A stretch of DNA of 64,000 bases from Avena insularis (taxonomy: Eukaryota > Streptophyta > Magnoliopsida > Poales > Poaceae), in NCBI GenBank assembly GCA_023614405.1, contig CM042686.1, positions 349,874,329-349,938,328 of the forward strand, in the 5' to 3' direction. How positions within the stretch are numbered: the first letter of the stretch is position 1; each line of letters starts with the position of its first letter. The notes beneath the pieces are model-generated. The model was not told the origin of the DNA. It ran no database searches and saw only the letters and a program-made list of their open reading frames with translations. Made by a program: the position numbers and the translations under genes. Positions 44,701 through 57,130 of this stretch are shown in pieces.

Positions 44701-45650
44701 ACCATTCCAATTTTACCGTACAACCACAATACCTGAATTGGGCAAGTCTTAGCCGGAAGTTTATATGCATTAGTATGGGTTCCCTCGCGGAAGAGGTTTG
44801 AGATGAGGCTACCTCTTCATGTTGTCCACCTATGCAGTGCCAAGGATGGCAGATGGCCATGGCTGGGAGGCCAAGCTCATAGGAGAGGTGCTTATACTAG
44901 AGTGTGTAAAGGAAAGGTTATTATTGATTATCCCCATACTAAGTACGATGATTCAGGGTTATCCCTGACGGATGTATCAAATTTTGTGGTGAAAGTGTAC
45001 CACCTCTGCAGAGTGTCAAACTATTCGAATAGTCGTGTCCGCGGTCATGGACAGTTGGAGTGGCCATACTGTTCCGATGTCAGATGTTATCAAAATGACT
45101 TATGAAATGAATTGTGACTTGACTTGACCACAATAGGGCTGTGACTATGAAAACTAAGTTCCCACTTAGGTGATTTAAAACTTTATTTTACCTTTCTTTG
45201 TTTCTGAAATTAGTTTAGGTTTCAAATTTAGCTTTGCAAATAAACTTAGAGCTTAGTATTCCTACTAGAACTACCTTATTTGTGAGTGATAGTTTGCGAG
45301 TACTTAAAGAGTACTCATGGCTTTGTCCCTGGCTATTCCCGTGGCCAGACTATGAGGAGGACTATCAGGAAGATGGACAGCAGGATGGCTACGACAACTA
45401 GGATCATCTCCCATCATCAGCATTGCCTCTGACACTAAAGATGGAGCCCACCGCTATGCTTATTATTATTCCGCTACTTGTTTGTATTAAGACTGGATCA
45501 TGAGATCCTTTATTTGTGTAAGACCTTATTATGGTTTGTAATGGATGATGTACTGTGATATATAATCTATTATGTCTTGCAAAAATGGTAATCCTGGGAT
45601 TGCAGGTATGGCATAACAGGCATCTGGGATTAAAAATCCGGGTGTTGACA
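41744..45650 (+). repeat. Element 2, 3' LTR (3.91 kb)
   Basis: It runs from TGTAGCATCCC to GGGTGTTGACA and is homologous to 32,209-35,915. It keeps the 215-bp stretch (43,189-43,404) lost from the 5' copy. The GC-rich part 42,500-43,400 contains spurious ORFs on both strands. Confidence 0.93.
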
Positions 45651-45655
45651 GTGAT
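45651..45655. repeat. Target-site duplication of element 2, right copy (GTGAT)
   Basis: An exact copy of 32,204-32,208; it continues as GTGATCCACATGACC, normal satellite sequence. Confidence 0.95.
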
Positions 45656-48600
45656 CCACATGACCACAAACACTCAAGTGGGTGTGGTGGTGCAACCTCT
45701 ATCTTATTGGTGCTCCATTGTTGCATCTCAACATGTTCTAGGGCTTTTTGACCATGGTTTGACACAATGGAGTGTCATTGCATGTGTTCTTTTCCAAAAC
45801 ATAATGATCCACACGATCACACAAACTCAACTGGGTGTGGTGATGCAACCTATGTCACACTGGTGCTCCATTGTTGCATTCCAACATGTTCTAGGGATTT
45901 CGGACCATGGTTTGACACAATTGAGTATCATTGCATGTGTTCTTTTCCAAACCACAATGATAAAATGAGAACACAGACACTCAAGTGGGTGTGGTGATGC
46001 AACCTATGTCACGCTTGTGCTCCATTTTATTCCAATGTTGCATTCCAACATGTTCTAGGGCTTTCTGACCATAGTTTGATAAAGGAGTGTCACTGCATGT
46101 ATTCTTTTTCAAACCAAAATGATCCATATGACCACACACACTCAAATGGGTGTGGTGATGCAACCTCTATCATACAAGTGCTCCATTGCAATCTAATATT
46201 GCAATCCAGCATGTTATAGGACATTATGACCATGGTTTGACACAATGGAGTGTCATTAATTGTATGTGTTCTTTTCCAAACCACAATGATTTACGTGACC
46301 ATACACACTCAAGTGGGTGTGGTGATGCAACTTCTGAGACACTGGTGCTCCATTGCAATCCAATGTTGGATTCCAGCATGTTGTAGGGCTTTCTGACCAT
46401 GGTTTGACACATGGAGTGTAATTGTATATGTTCTTTCCCAAACCACAATGATCCACATGACCACACACACTAAAGTGGTTGTGGTGATGCAACCTCTGTC
46501 ATACTAGTGCTCCATTCTTGCATTCCAACATGTTCTAGGGCTTTATGACCATGGTTTGACACATGGAGTATCATTCCATGTGTTCTTTTCCAAACCACAA
46601 TGATCCACATGACCACACACACTCAAGTTGGTGTGGTGATGCAACCTCTATCACACTGGTGCTCCATTTCATTCAAATGTTGCATTCCAACATGTTCTAT
46701 AGCTTTTTGACTATAGTTTAACACGTGGAGTGTCATTGCATGTGTTCTTTTCCAAACCACTGTGATCCACATGACCAGACACACTCAAGTGGGTGTATTG
46801 ATGCAACCTCTGTCACACTAGTTCTCCATTGTTGCATTCCAACATGTTCTAGGCCGTTCGGACCATGGTTTGACACATATTGGAGTGTGATTGCATGTGT
46901 TCTTTTCCAATCCAAAATGATCAGACTAGTGCTCTATTGCCATCCAATGTTGCATTCTAGCATGGTATGGGACATTATGACCATGGTTTGACACAATGGA
47001 GTGTCCTTAACTACATGTGTTCTTTTCCAAACCACATTGATCCACATGACCACAGACACTCAAGTGGGTGTGGTGATGCAACCTCTGTCTTATTGGTGCT
47101 CCATTATTGCATTTTAACATGTTCTAGGGCTTTCTAACCATGGTTTGACACAATGGAGTGTCATTGCATGTGTTATTTTCCAAATGACAATGATACACAT
47201 GAACACACACACTCAACTGTGTGTCGTGATGCAACATCTATCACACTAGTGCTCCATTTCATTCTAATGTTGCATTCCAACATGTTCTAGGACTTTCTGA
47301 GCATAGTTTGACACATGGAGTGTCATTTCATGTGTTCTTTTGCAAACCAAAATGATCCACATGACCACACACACTCAAGTGGGTGTGGTGATTCAACCTC
47401 TGTCACATTGGTGCTCCATTGCAATCCAATGTTGCATTCCATTATGTTCTAGAACATTATGACCACGGTTTGACACAATGGAGTGCCATTAATTGCATGT
47501 GTTCTCTTCCAAACCACAATGATCCACATGACCACACACACTCAAGTGGGTGTGGTGATGCAACCACACACACTCAAGTGGGTGTGGTGATGCAACATGT
47601 TCTAGGGCTTTCTGACCACGGTTTGACACATGGAGTGTCATTGCACGTGTTCTTTTCCAAACCAAAATGAACCACATGAGCACACACAATCAAGTGGGTG
47701 TGGTGATGCAACCTCTGTCACACTGGTGCTCCATTGCAATCCAATAATGCATTCCAACATGTTCTAGGGGTTTGTTAACCATGGTTTGACTCATGGAATG
47801 TCATTGCATGAGTTCTTTTCCAAACCACAATGATCCACATGACCACACACACTCAAGTGGGTGTGGTAATGCAACGTCGGTTACACTGGTGCTCCATTGC
47901 ATGTGTTCTTTTCCAAAACATAATGATCCACATGACCACACACACTCAAGTGGGTGTGGTGATGCAACCTATGTCACACTGGTGCTCCATTGTTGCATTC
48001 CAACATGTTCTAGGGCTTTCAGACCATGGTTTGACAAAATTGAGTGTCATTGCATATGTTCTTTTCGAAACCACAATGATCGAAATGACCACACACACTC
48101 AAGTGGGTGTGGTGATGCAACTTCTGTCACACTAGTGCTCCATTTCATTCCAATGTTGCATTCCAAAATGTTCTAGGACTTTCTGAGCATATTTTGACAC
48201 ATTGAGTGTCATTTCATGTGTTCATTTCCAAACGAAAATAATCCACATGACCACACACACTCAAGTGGGTGTGGTGATGCAACCTCTGTCATATTGGTTC
48301 TCCATTGCAATCCAATGTTTCATTCCATTATGTTCTAGGACATTATGACCATGGTTTGACACAATGGAGTGTCATTAATTGCGTGTGTTCATTTCCAAAC
48401 CACAATCATCCACATGACCACACACACTCAAGTGGGTGTGGTGATGCAATCTCGGTCACACTAGTTTCCCATTGCATATAGTTGTTGCATTCCAGCATGT
48501 TCTAGGGCTTTGTGACCACGGTTTGACACATGGAGTGTCATTGCATGTGTTCTTTTCCAAACCAAAATGAACCACTTGAGCACACACAATCAAGTGGGTA

Positions 48601-50608
48601 TGGTGATGCAACCTCTGTCACACCAGTGCTCCATTGCAATCCAATGTTGCATTCCAGCATGTTCTAGGGCTTTGTAACCATGGTTTGACTCATGGAGTGT
48701 CATTGCATGAGTTCTTTTCCAAACCACAATGATCCACATGACCACCCACACTCAAGTGGGTGTGGTAATGCAACCTCGATCACACTGGTGCTCCATTGCA
48801 TGTGGTAGATGCATTCCATCATGTTCTAGGGTTTCTGACCATGGCTTGACACATGGAGTGACATTGCATGTGTTATTTTCCAAAACATAATGATCCACAT
48901 GACATCGCTCACTCAAGTGGGTGTGATGATGCAGCCTATGCCACACTGGTGCTCCATTGTTACATTCCAACATGTTCTAGGGCTATTGGACCATGGTTTG
49001 ACACAATTGAGTGTCATTGCATGTGGTCTTTTCCAAACCACAATCATCCAAATGACCACACACACTCAAGTGGGTGTGGTGATGCAACCTATGTCACACT
49101 AGTGCTCCATTTCATTTCAATGTTGCATTCCATCATGTTCTAGGGCTTTTTGACCATAGTTCTTAACATGGACTGTCATTTCATGTATTCTTTTCCAAAC
49201 CAAAATGATCCACATGACCACACACACTCAAGTGGGTCGGTGATGCAACCTCTGTCATACTAGTGCTCCATTGCAATCTAATGTTACAATGCAGCATGTT
49301 CTAGGACATTATGACCATGGTTTGACACACTGGAGTGTCATTAATTGTATGTGTTATTTTTGAAATCATAATGATTTACACGACCATACACACTCAAGTG
49401 GGTGTGGTGATGCAACCTTTGTCACACTTCTGCTCAATTGCAATCCAATGTTGGATTCGAGCATGTTCTAGGGCTTTGTGACCATGGTTTTACACATGGT
49501 GTGTCATTGTATATGTTCTTTCCCAAACCACAATGATCCACACGACCACACACACTCATGTGGTTGTGGTGATGCAAAATCTGTCATACTGGTGCTCCAT
49601 TGTTGCATTCCAACATGGTTTAGGGCTTTATGATCATGGTTTGTCACCTGGAATGTCATTGCATGTGTTCTTTTCCAAACTACAATGATCGACATGACCA
49701 CACACACTCAAGTTGGTTTGGTGATGCAACTTCTGTCACACTAGTGCTCCATTTCAATCCAATGTTGCATTCCAACATCTTCTACGGCTTTCTGACTATA
49801 GTTTGACACATGGTGTGTCATTGCATGTATTCTTTTCCAAACCATAGTGGTCCACATGACCAAACACACTCAAGTGGGTGTAGTGATGCAACCTCTGTCA
49901 CACTAGTTCTCCATTGTTGCATTCCAATATGTTCTAGGGCTTTCTGACCATGGTTTGACACATATTGGAGTGTCATTGCATGTGTTCTTTTTGAAACCAA
50001 AATGATCTGCATGACCACACACACTCAAATGGGTGTGGTGATGCAACCTCTCTCACACTTGTGCTCCATTGCAATCCAATGTTGCATTCCAGCATGTTCT
50101 AGGACATTATGACCATGGTTTGACACAATGGACTGTCATTAATTACATGTGTTCTTTTCCAAACCACACTAATCCAAATGACCAAAAACACTCAAGTGGG
50201 TGTGGTGATGCAACCTCTATCATATTGGTGCTCCATTGTTGCATTCCAACATGTTCTAGGGCTTTCTGACCATGGTTTGCACAATGGAGTGTCATTGCAT
50301 GTGTTCTTTTCCAAAATACAATGATCCACATGAACACACACTCAACAGTGTGTGGTGATGCAACCTCTGTCACACTAGTGCTCCATTTCATTCCAATGTT
50401 GCATTCCAACATGTTCTAGGACTTTATAAGTATAGTTTGACATATGGAGTGTCATTTCATGTGTTCATTTCGAAACCAAAATGATCCACATGACCACACA
50501 CACTCAAGTGGGTGTGGTGATGCAACCTCTGTCACATTGTTGCTCTATTGCAATGTAATGTTGCATTCCAGCATGTTCTAGGACATTATGACCATGGTTG
50601 GCACAATG

Positions 50609-50613
50609 GAGTG
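50609..50613. repeat. Target-site duplication of element A, left copy (GAGTG)
   Basis: GAGTG ends the satellite string CACAATGGAGTG directly before TGATACG. It is repeated at 58,663-58,667. Confidence 0.93.
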
Positions 50614-52171
50614 TGATACGTTGTAAACGTATCTATAATTTTTGATGTTCCATGCTTGTTTTATATCTACTTTCTTATGTTTTGTCCACACTTTGGAGTA
50701 TTTTTTCACATTTTCTGGAACTAACCTATTAACAAGATGCCATAGTGCTAGTTCCCTGTTTTCTACTATTTTTGGTTTCAAAAAATCTAGTAAGGAAATA
50801 TTTTCGGAATTGGACCAAACAAAACCCAAAGTCAATATTTTACCCGAAGCAACACGAAGTCCGGAGGGGAGACGAAGTGGCACACCAGGGCGGCCACACC
50901 TGTTGGCGGCGCGGCCTGGGGGAGGGGCACCACCAGAGGGTGTGGGCCCCCTAGTGCTCCACCGACCTTGCCCCTTCGCCTATAAAATCCTCCCGGGATG
51001 AAAACCCTAAGTACTCGATCAAAATTCCATGAAAGAGTCTGTAGCCACCGCCATCTCCATCCCTAGATCGGCAGGGATCCGAAGCTTTTCCTGGCACCCT
51101 GCCGGAGGGGAGAGATCACCTTGGAGGCCTTCTTTATCACCATGACTGCCTCCGGTGTGATGCATGAGTAGTTCATCCTTGGACTACGGGTCCATGTAGT
51201 AGCTAGATGGTTGGTTCTTCTCCTTTGTGCTACCATGTTTAGATCTTGTGAGCTCTGTTCATGATCAAGATCATCTATTTGTAATCTTACATGTTGTGTT
51301 TGCGGGGATCCGATGGATATTGAGATGCTATTTCAGATTGATTATTGATTCTATCATGTCTATGTTATTTGTGATCTTGCATGCTTTCCGTTGTTAGTAG
51401 CTATCTTGGCCAAGTAGATGCTAGTAACTCCAAGAGGGAGTATTTATGCTCGATAGTGGGTTCATGCCTCTAGTAATCTGGGGAAGTGATAGAAATCTCT
51501 AAGGTACTAGATGTGCTATTGCTACTAGGGAGAAAACAACAATCCTTTGTCCATAGGGCAATCGTATTGTTTACTTTACACACTTTGCGTAATGCAATTA
51601 TCTGTTGCTTGCAACTTTATACTGGAGGGGGGTCGGATGATAACCTAAAGGTGGATTATTAATCATAGATGCAGTTGGATTACGGTCTATGTATAATGTT
51701 GTAATGCCCAATCAAATCTCATAGGAGTCAACATGATTAGTATATGCATGTATGCTTTCTCGGTGTCTATCAATTGCCCTGCTGTAATTTGTTCACCCAA
51801 CGTGTCATCTATCTTAAGGAGAATCACCTCTAGTGAACTATGGACCCTGGTCCATTTTTTTACCATCAATCTATAATCTATTTACCGTTTACTGTTTACT
51901 TTCTGTAAGCAATTACTATCTTCCACACAATACGTTTAATCCTTAGTTTTCAACAAAATCGGTGAGATTGACAACCTCACTATAAGTTGGGGGCAAAGTT
52001 CTATGGTGGTGTTGTGCAGGATTCCAAGTTGGAAACAACACCTTGGAGGTGTTTCCTTGCTCCTACTGGTTCGGTAACCTTGGTTTCATAACTGAGGGAA
52101 AACTTGCTGCTGTGCTCATCATACCTTCCTCTTGGGGTTCCCCAACAAGCTCGACATATTTTGAGCCATCA
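50614..52171 (+). repeat. Element A, 5' LTR (1.56 kb)
   Basis: It starts TGATACGTTGTAAACG and ends GAGCCATCA. The pair with 57,131-58,662 shows many scattered differences by eye, more than element 1 in the stretches compared, suggesting an older insertion. Confidence 0.92.
50981..50988 (+). promoter_or_regulatory. TATA box in element A LTR
   Basis: TATAAAAT lies in TTCGCCTATAAAATCCTCCC. The same box is in the 3' LTR at 57,495-57,502. Confidence 0.6.
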
Positions 52172-52181
52172 AGCCTTTTTC

Positions 52182-52200
52182 TGGCGCCGTTGCCAGGGAG
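52182..52200 (+). other. Element A primer-binding site (tRNA-Asp)
   Basis: TGGCGCCGTTGCCAGGGAG lies 10 bases after the LTR end, with one mismatch to the tRNA-Asp 3' end complement. Confidence 0.9.
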
Positions 52201-52358
52201 TCAAGGACATCTTCACAAGGGGAGTCCCTCATAACCAATCTCTTTACTTTGTTTTTTGTTTTGCTTAGTTTATTTATGCTTTGTTTGCTTGTTTCTTTTA
52301 TCAAAAACACAAAAAAATTAGTTATACTAGTTTGCTTCCTTTTATTAAACACAAAAAA

Positions 52359-54380
52359 ATGAATACTCTCAAATACACTAAGTTGTGTGACTTCACTAGC
52401 ACGAACAACAATGATTTCATGTGCACATCTATTGCTCCACATGTTCCTGAAGCTACTTTCTTTGAAATTAAACCTGCTTTGCTCAATCTTGTTATGAAAG
52501 AACAATTTTCTGGTGTTGGTACTGAAGATGCTGCTGCTCACCTTAATAACTTTGTTGAACTTTGTGAGATGCAAAAACATAGGGATATAGATGGAGATAT
52601 TATTAAGCTTAAATTGTTTCCTTTCTCTTTGAGAGGAAAAGCTAAAGAATGGTTGCTATCCCTAACTAGAAATAGTATTGATTCTTGGACTAAATGCAAA
52701 GATGCTTTCATTAGAAAATACTGTCCTCCTGCTAAGATTATATCTATGAGAAGTGAAATAATGAAATTTAAACAATCTGATAATGAACATGTTGCTCAAG
52801 CTTGGGAAAGAATGAAATCTTTGGTAAAGAATTGTCCCACTCATGGACTGACTGCTTGGGTGATTATCAAAACCTTTTATGCATGACTGAATTATTCTTC
52901 AAGAAATCTGCTAGATTCTGCTTCTAGAGGTACCTTATGACCATTACTTTGGGTGCTACAACAAAGCTTCTGGATAATATGATGGTTAACTATTCTGAAT
53001 GGCACACTGAGAGAGCTCCACAAGGTAAGAAGGTAAATTATGTTGAAGAAACCTTCACCTTGAGTGATAAAATTGATGTTATTATGTCTATGCTTGTTAA
53101 TGGGAAAGTTCATATTGATCCAAATAATGTTCCCTTAGCCTCTTTGGTTGCTCAATAAGAGAAAGTTGATGTGAAAATTATTAGAAGCAATAATTTTAGC
53201 AACAATGCCTACATGAATAATTTTGGTAACAATAATTATAGGCCATATCCTCCCAATAATGGTAATGCTTATGGAAATTCCTACAACAATAATAGAAGTA
53301 CACCCTCTAAACTTGAAGTCATGCTTAAAGATTTGATTGGTAAACAAACTGCCTTCAATAAAACTATTGAGGAAAAACTCTCTAATGCTGAAAGAAAAAT
53401 AGCATCATTGTCTGAAGCACAATATTCTTCGAATAAAATGGCTGCTAAACCTGAAACCATTGAAAATTCCTTTGCTGCTACTAATGCCATACAAGTTAGA
53501 ATTGATGAAAATGTTAAACTGTTAGCTGAATTATATGCTAAGTGGGAAAGAGAAGATGAAATTGCTAGAAAATAGTAGTATTTGTACTATCACCACCACT
53601 ATTGTTGAAGATAGCAAACCCAATGGAGCCCCCATTCCTTTTACAACAATGCCTAAAACCACGGGAACCTTCTCTAATAAAAATGCTAAAATTCTTCAAA
53701 ATATGGGAAACAATAGCTCTACTACTTTAGATGGTAATTATGATTTTCATCTTGATGGTTGCAATATCTCTGAAGTAATTATGTTCCTATAAAAGCTTGC
53801 TAAAAGTCCTAATGCTGGTGCTATAAATATGGCCTTTACAAAACACATTACTGATGCTCTCATAAAAATTAAAGAAGAAAAGATGGAACATAAATATTCT
53901 ATTCCTATGAAATTAGAAGATGGTTGGGAACCCATCATTAATATGAAAGTGAATGATTTTGATCTCAAAGCTTTATGTGATCTTGATAGTAGTGTTTCTA
54001 TTGTGCCTAGAAGGATTTATGAAATGCTTGATTTACCACCATTGGAAGATTGTTATTTAAATGTCCAACTTGATGATAATGCTAAAAAGAAACTTATGGG
54101 GAGTATTAATGATGTTCTTATTATGGTTAACAATGCCTATGTCCCTATTGATTTCTATGTTTTGGATTTTGAATGCAATATTTCTTGTCCTATTATCCTG
54201 GGAAGACCTTTTCTTAGAACTGTTGGTGCCATTATTGATATGAAAGAAGGCACCATAAAATATCAATTCCCACTCAAGAAAGGTATAGAAAACTTCCCTA
54301 AGAAGAGAGAGAAGATTCCTTTTTCCTCTCCTATTAAAACAAAATTTGCTCTTAATGCTTCTTCATTTGAGAATACTTGA
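52359..54380 (+). pseudogene. Element A gag-protease (broken)
   Basis: It starts MNTLKYTKLCDFTSTNNNDF at 52,359; the open frame reaches further 5' but element B supports this start. The gag domain is readable to 52,886 (FFEIKPALLN, SLRGKAKEWLLSLTRNSIDS, PTHGLTAWVI), where a TGA stands for Gly. Further breaks lie near 52,937, at 53,156, 53,573 and 53,790. The middle has an Asn-rich segment (about 53,180-53,300) and a helical KTIEEKLSNAERKIASLSEA. Protease is at 53,829-54,380: ALCDLDSSVSIVP with the catalytic Asp, and CPIILGRPFLRTVGAIIDM. The usual DLG is DLD, as in element B. No CCHC knuckle is seen. The frame ends at 54,380 with no polymerase after it. Confidence 0.87.
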
Positions 54381-57130
54381 TTCTTTCTTCTTATGCCTAG
54401 CTCAAAGGCGTTAAAGAAAAGCACTTATTGGGACATAACCCAAATTTCTTTATGAATCTTTTGTTGAGTCTTGGAAGTTATTTCTTCAATAATAACCTCT
54501 CCTTATCATTTTTGTGTGGTTTTTGTGCCAAGAGTAACCTCTAATGAGAGAGAAGTAAGATTTGGGAAAGTTGCTGTCCCGAAACAGATTTTTGTGCTTC
54601 GCTGTAAAAATTCGTGAAAAATCTCTATACATCGGTTTGATCTGTAATGTTTTGTGCTTCTGCCCTAGGTTGTTATAAAACTTTCGTTCGTTTAACACTT
54701 TTCGATTTGAGCAACAGAAGGTCTTCGACAAAATTGGTTTTTACCTGCTGGTCTGTTTTGATAGATTTCTGTCATTATTTGCATTTGCCTATTAATTCTT
54801 TCTCTTTGAGTTCTCTTTGATCACTTGAACTTTTTAAAGGAAGTGCTATAGTAGCTTGTTTTTAATGGAAGTTTTACTTGTGTCGGAACTGAACAAAAAG
54901 ACTTATTATCTTGAGTACACTAATGTTGCTAATGAAGATTGTGTGAAGTTTTGTATGAAGGAAATTTTAAAGTGTAGGGAAGAACAATGTGATAAGATGA
55001 AGTATGGACAAAAGCTCAAGCTTGGGGATGATACCCGTGTCACCCCAAGAAATATTCAAGAAGTACAAGCGTCAAAGCTTGGGGATTCCCAAGGCATCCC
55101 CTTCATCAATAAAAATCTCACGTTTCTTCCAAACACTTCATTTTTATTGTTTCATACACAATTGTGTTGTTCTTGGACCACCGTCGTTTTTGGTTTTAGT
55201 TTTAGTTTGCTTGGTGTGCTTAAATAAATTGGTTGGACCCCCGCATTCATACATAGTTTCAAATAGGTTGATTTGGATTGGAAAAGAGTAGGAAAGTTCA
55301 TGCTTATAAGTGGTATAAAAGGAGCTTGTTTTTGACTGTGACCTAGGCTTTTTCATATCATGCTTGATATTGTTTTGAATTTATGCTTAGTGATTATTGT
55401 TGTAGCATGACTTGTTACAAACAATTTAGATTGCTTAATGTGCCTTGTAAGAACCATGCGTTGTTTTAGCATATAAAAGCATAATATTGTGGTATTCTCC
55501 TTTCATGCATTATTTGGGTTGACTTGGCGCATGCTCACACCATGTTAAGACTATACCAAGTCACCATAGCCTCTATGATCATTTAGTTTTCGACTTGTAA
55601 TATCACTTTATGCTTTAATTAATAATTTTTTGTCGCTTTGCATGATTATGGCCATTATTGCTCTCTTAGTTGGTCGATCCCAGTCTTTTGCTAGCCTCCA
55701 TACCAAGTATGAGTTCCACTCATGCATCCAACTCCAAATAAAACCAAGTTAATCCAAAGAGTCCACCATACCTACCTATTAGCATTATTGCTATTCCAAG
55801 TATATTCATGTTTTTATCTACCTTCCTAATTAAACTTGTTATGTGAAAATTAGTGATTAAAGCTCTCACGAACTTGATGGCACACTTTGCTTTTCTTGCA
55901 CTTAATAAACTTGAACCATTGTGCCCATCTATGTTGCGTATATGCTTGCTTTTTGTAAGTTGTGAATTAGAAGAACCATGTTATCATGGGGAACGCTTTC
56001 AACATTGCACTTTATTTAGTTGATATCATGTTCTTTTGCTTATGGATCCCAGCGGTGTGAAATGGAAGGGGAGCTTGTAAGGGTCATGGAGTTTGTATAT
56101 GTGTTAGAGAAATGCCTCGGCGGCTGGTCTAAGCCATGCCTAATCATGGTGGAAACCTGTAGCGTAACCATAGTGATCAATCTATGAAGCATCCTCTATA
56201 AAAAAACCTATGCAAATAGGAAAAAAAGAGAGAGAAAAAAAAGGAAAAAAGTGCCTATGCAAATAGGAAATAAGAGGATTGCTGAGATGCTCATTGTATG
56301 CTTGCCTTGTCATTTTGATATGGGGATTCATCCATATCATTGGGAAAGGGGTACCCCGTTGGCGGTTCTCTATGATACACATGTACTTACGATGACAAGA
56401 ACTTACCTATGACTAAACTTGAGTAGCATGAGGAACGATACTCGTAAGTAAGGGGCATGAGATTTTCAGCTTATAACTTGTCAAGCATATCCTCATATTT
56501 GTTCACTTTAACCTTAATCACCTGAAGATGCTTATGATAGGGGCAATGAGAGCTGAAAGCTAATAAGTACCATAATTTTTGGAAGCTCTTTATGAGACTT
56601 GAATCCCCGCTTCCTTCTATGAAGGGCCTTTCTTTTACCTTTTATGTTGAGTCTCCATCTTCTATCTTTATGCACCTATTGAGAGAGCTTAGTGGTCATT
56701 CTTAGTTTAATGTGCATTGTCCCAAAACTTATTGATTGATTCATAACTTTGATATTTCTTGTTCTTAAACTATTTGTATTTAGTCGTCCTTATGAACTTT
56801 GAAGGTGTCTTATGCATTTATGTTTTGCTACACTATGAGGGACAAGCTGAATACCATTCTCATTATGTTTTCTATATGTGAAACAAATAATCGTCTTTCA
56901 AAGCATTATTATTCATGAATCTTTTGTTTGTACCTTTTCATGTTATAACATAGTTGCTATGTCTTATTGTTAGAACTATATCTTTCATGCTATGATAAAG
57001 TACTATCATCCCAGCTATCAATGTTTTACAAATACCTTGATCAAGATTATGATGGTGCATGTCATCTAAAAAATATTCTTTTTTATCACTTACCTACTCG
57101 AGGACGAGCATGCGTTAAGTTTAGGGATGT
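54381..57130 (+). other. Element A long non-coding internal region
   Basis: 2.75 kb between protease and 3' LTR. No frame resembles a known protein; the open frames at 54,856-55,227 and 55,004-55,291 look accidental. It contains the family-type string GGCGTTAAAGAAAAGCACTT near 54,408 and CAAAGCTTGGGGATTCCC near 55,073, recurrent in Athila-like Triticeae elements as I remember them. It ends in the purine-rich TTAAGTTTAGGGATGT just before the LTR (polypurine tract). Confidence 0.65.
56207..56267 (+). repeat. Direct repeat CCTATGCAAATAGG flanking a purine tract
   Basis: Two copies of CCTATGCAAATAGGAAA (56,207 and 56,254) enclose about 33 bases of almost pure A/G. Each copy is itself an imperfect hairpin (CCTAT/ATAGG). 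Confidence 0.8.

Larger units (their letters stand above)
32209..45650 (+). mobile_element. Element 2: Ty3/gypsy chromovirus (Tekay/Del-like) inserted in the satellite, decayed
   Basis: A 13.4 kb element on the plus strand with the same layout as element 1: 5' LTR, tRNA-iMet site, ORF0, gag with CCHC knuckle, protease, RT, RNase H, integrase, chromodomain-like tail, polypurine tract, 3' LTR. Exact GTGAT duplications flank it. It carries more stops and frameshifts than element 1, and its RT active-site acids are changed. It is a different subfamily from element 1 (LTR start TGTAGCATCCC versus TGTAACATCCC). Confidence 0.95.
45651..50613 (+). repeat. Satellite array, segment 2 (about 31-32 monomers)
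   Basis: It continues segment 1 exactly after the GTGAT duplication. I count about 32 anchors of the CTCAAGTGGGTGTGGTGATG type between 45,680 and 50,510. Irregular spots: a monomer shortened by about 110 bp near 46,918; a 33-bp duplication at about 47,529-47,595 followed by a truncated monomer; and a shortened monomer near 47,900. Monomer subtypes recur in a repeated order. The segment ends at the GAGTG duplication of element A. Confidence 0.95.

Noticed and set aside
54856..55291. Possible small genes in the element A interior
   Set aside because: Overlapping frames have no recognisable domain and lie in the non-coding part of the element; no sign of conservation could be checked.
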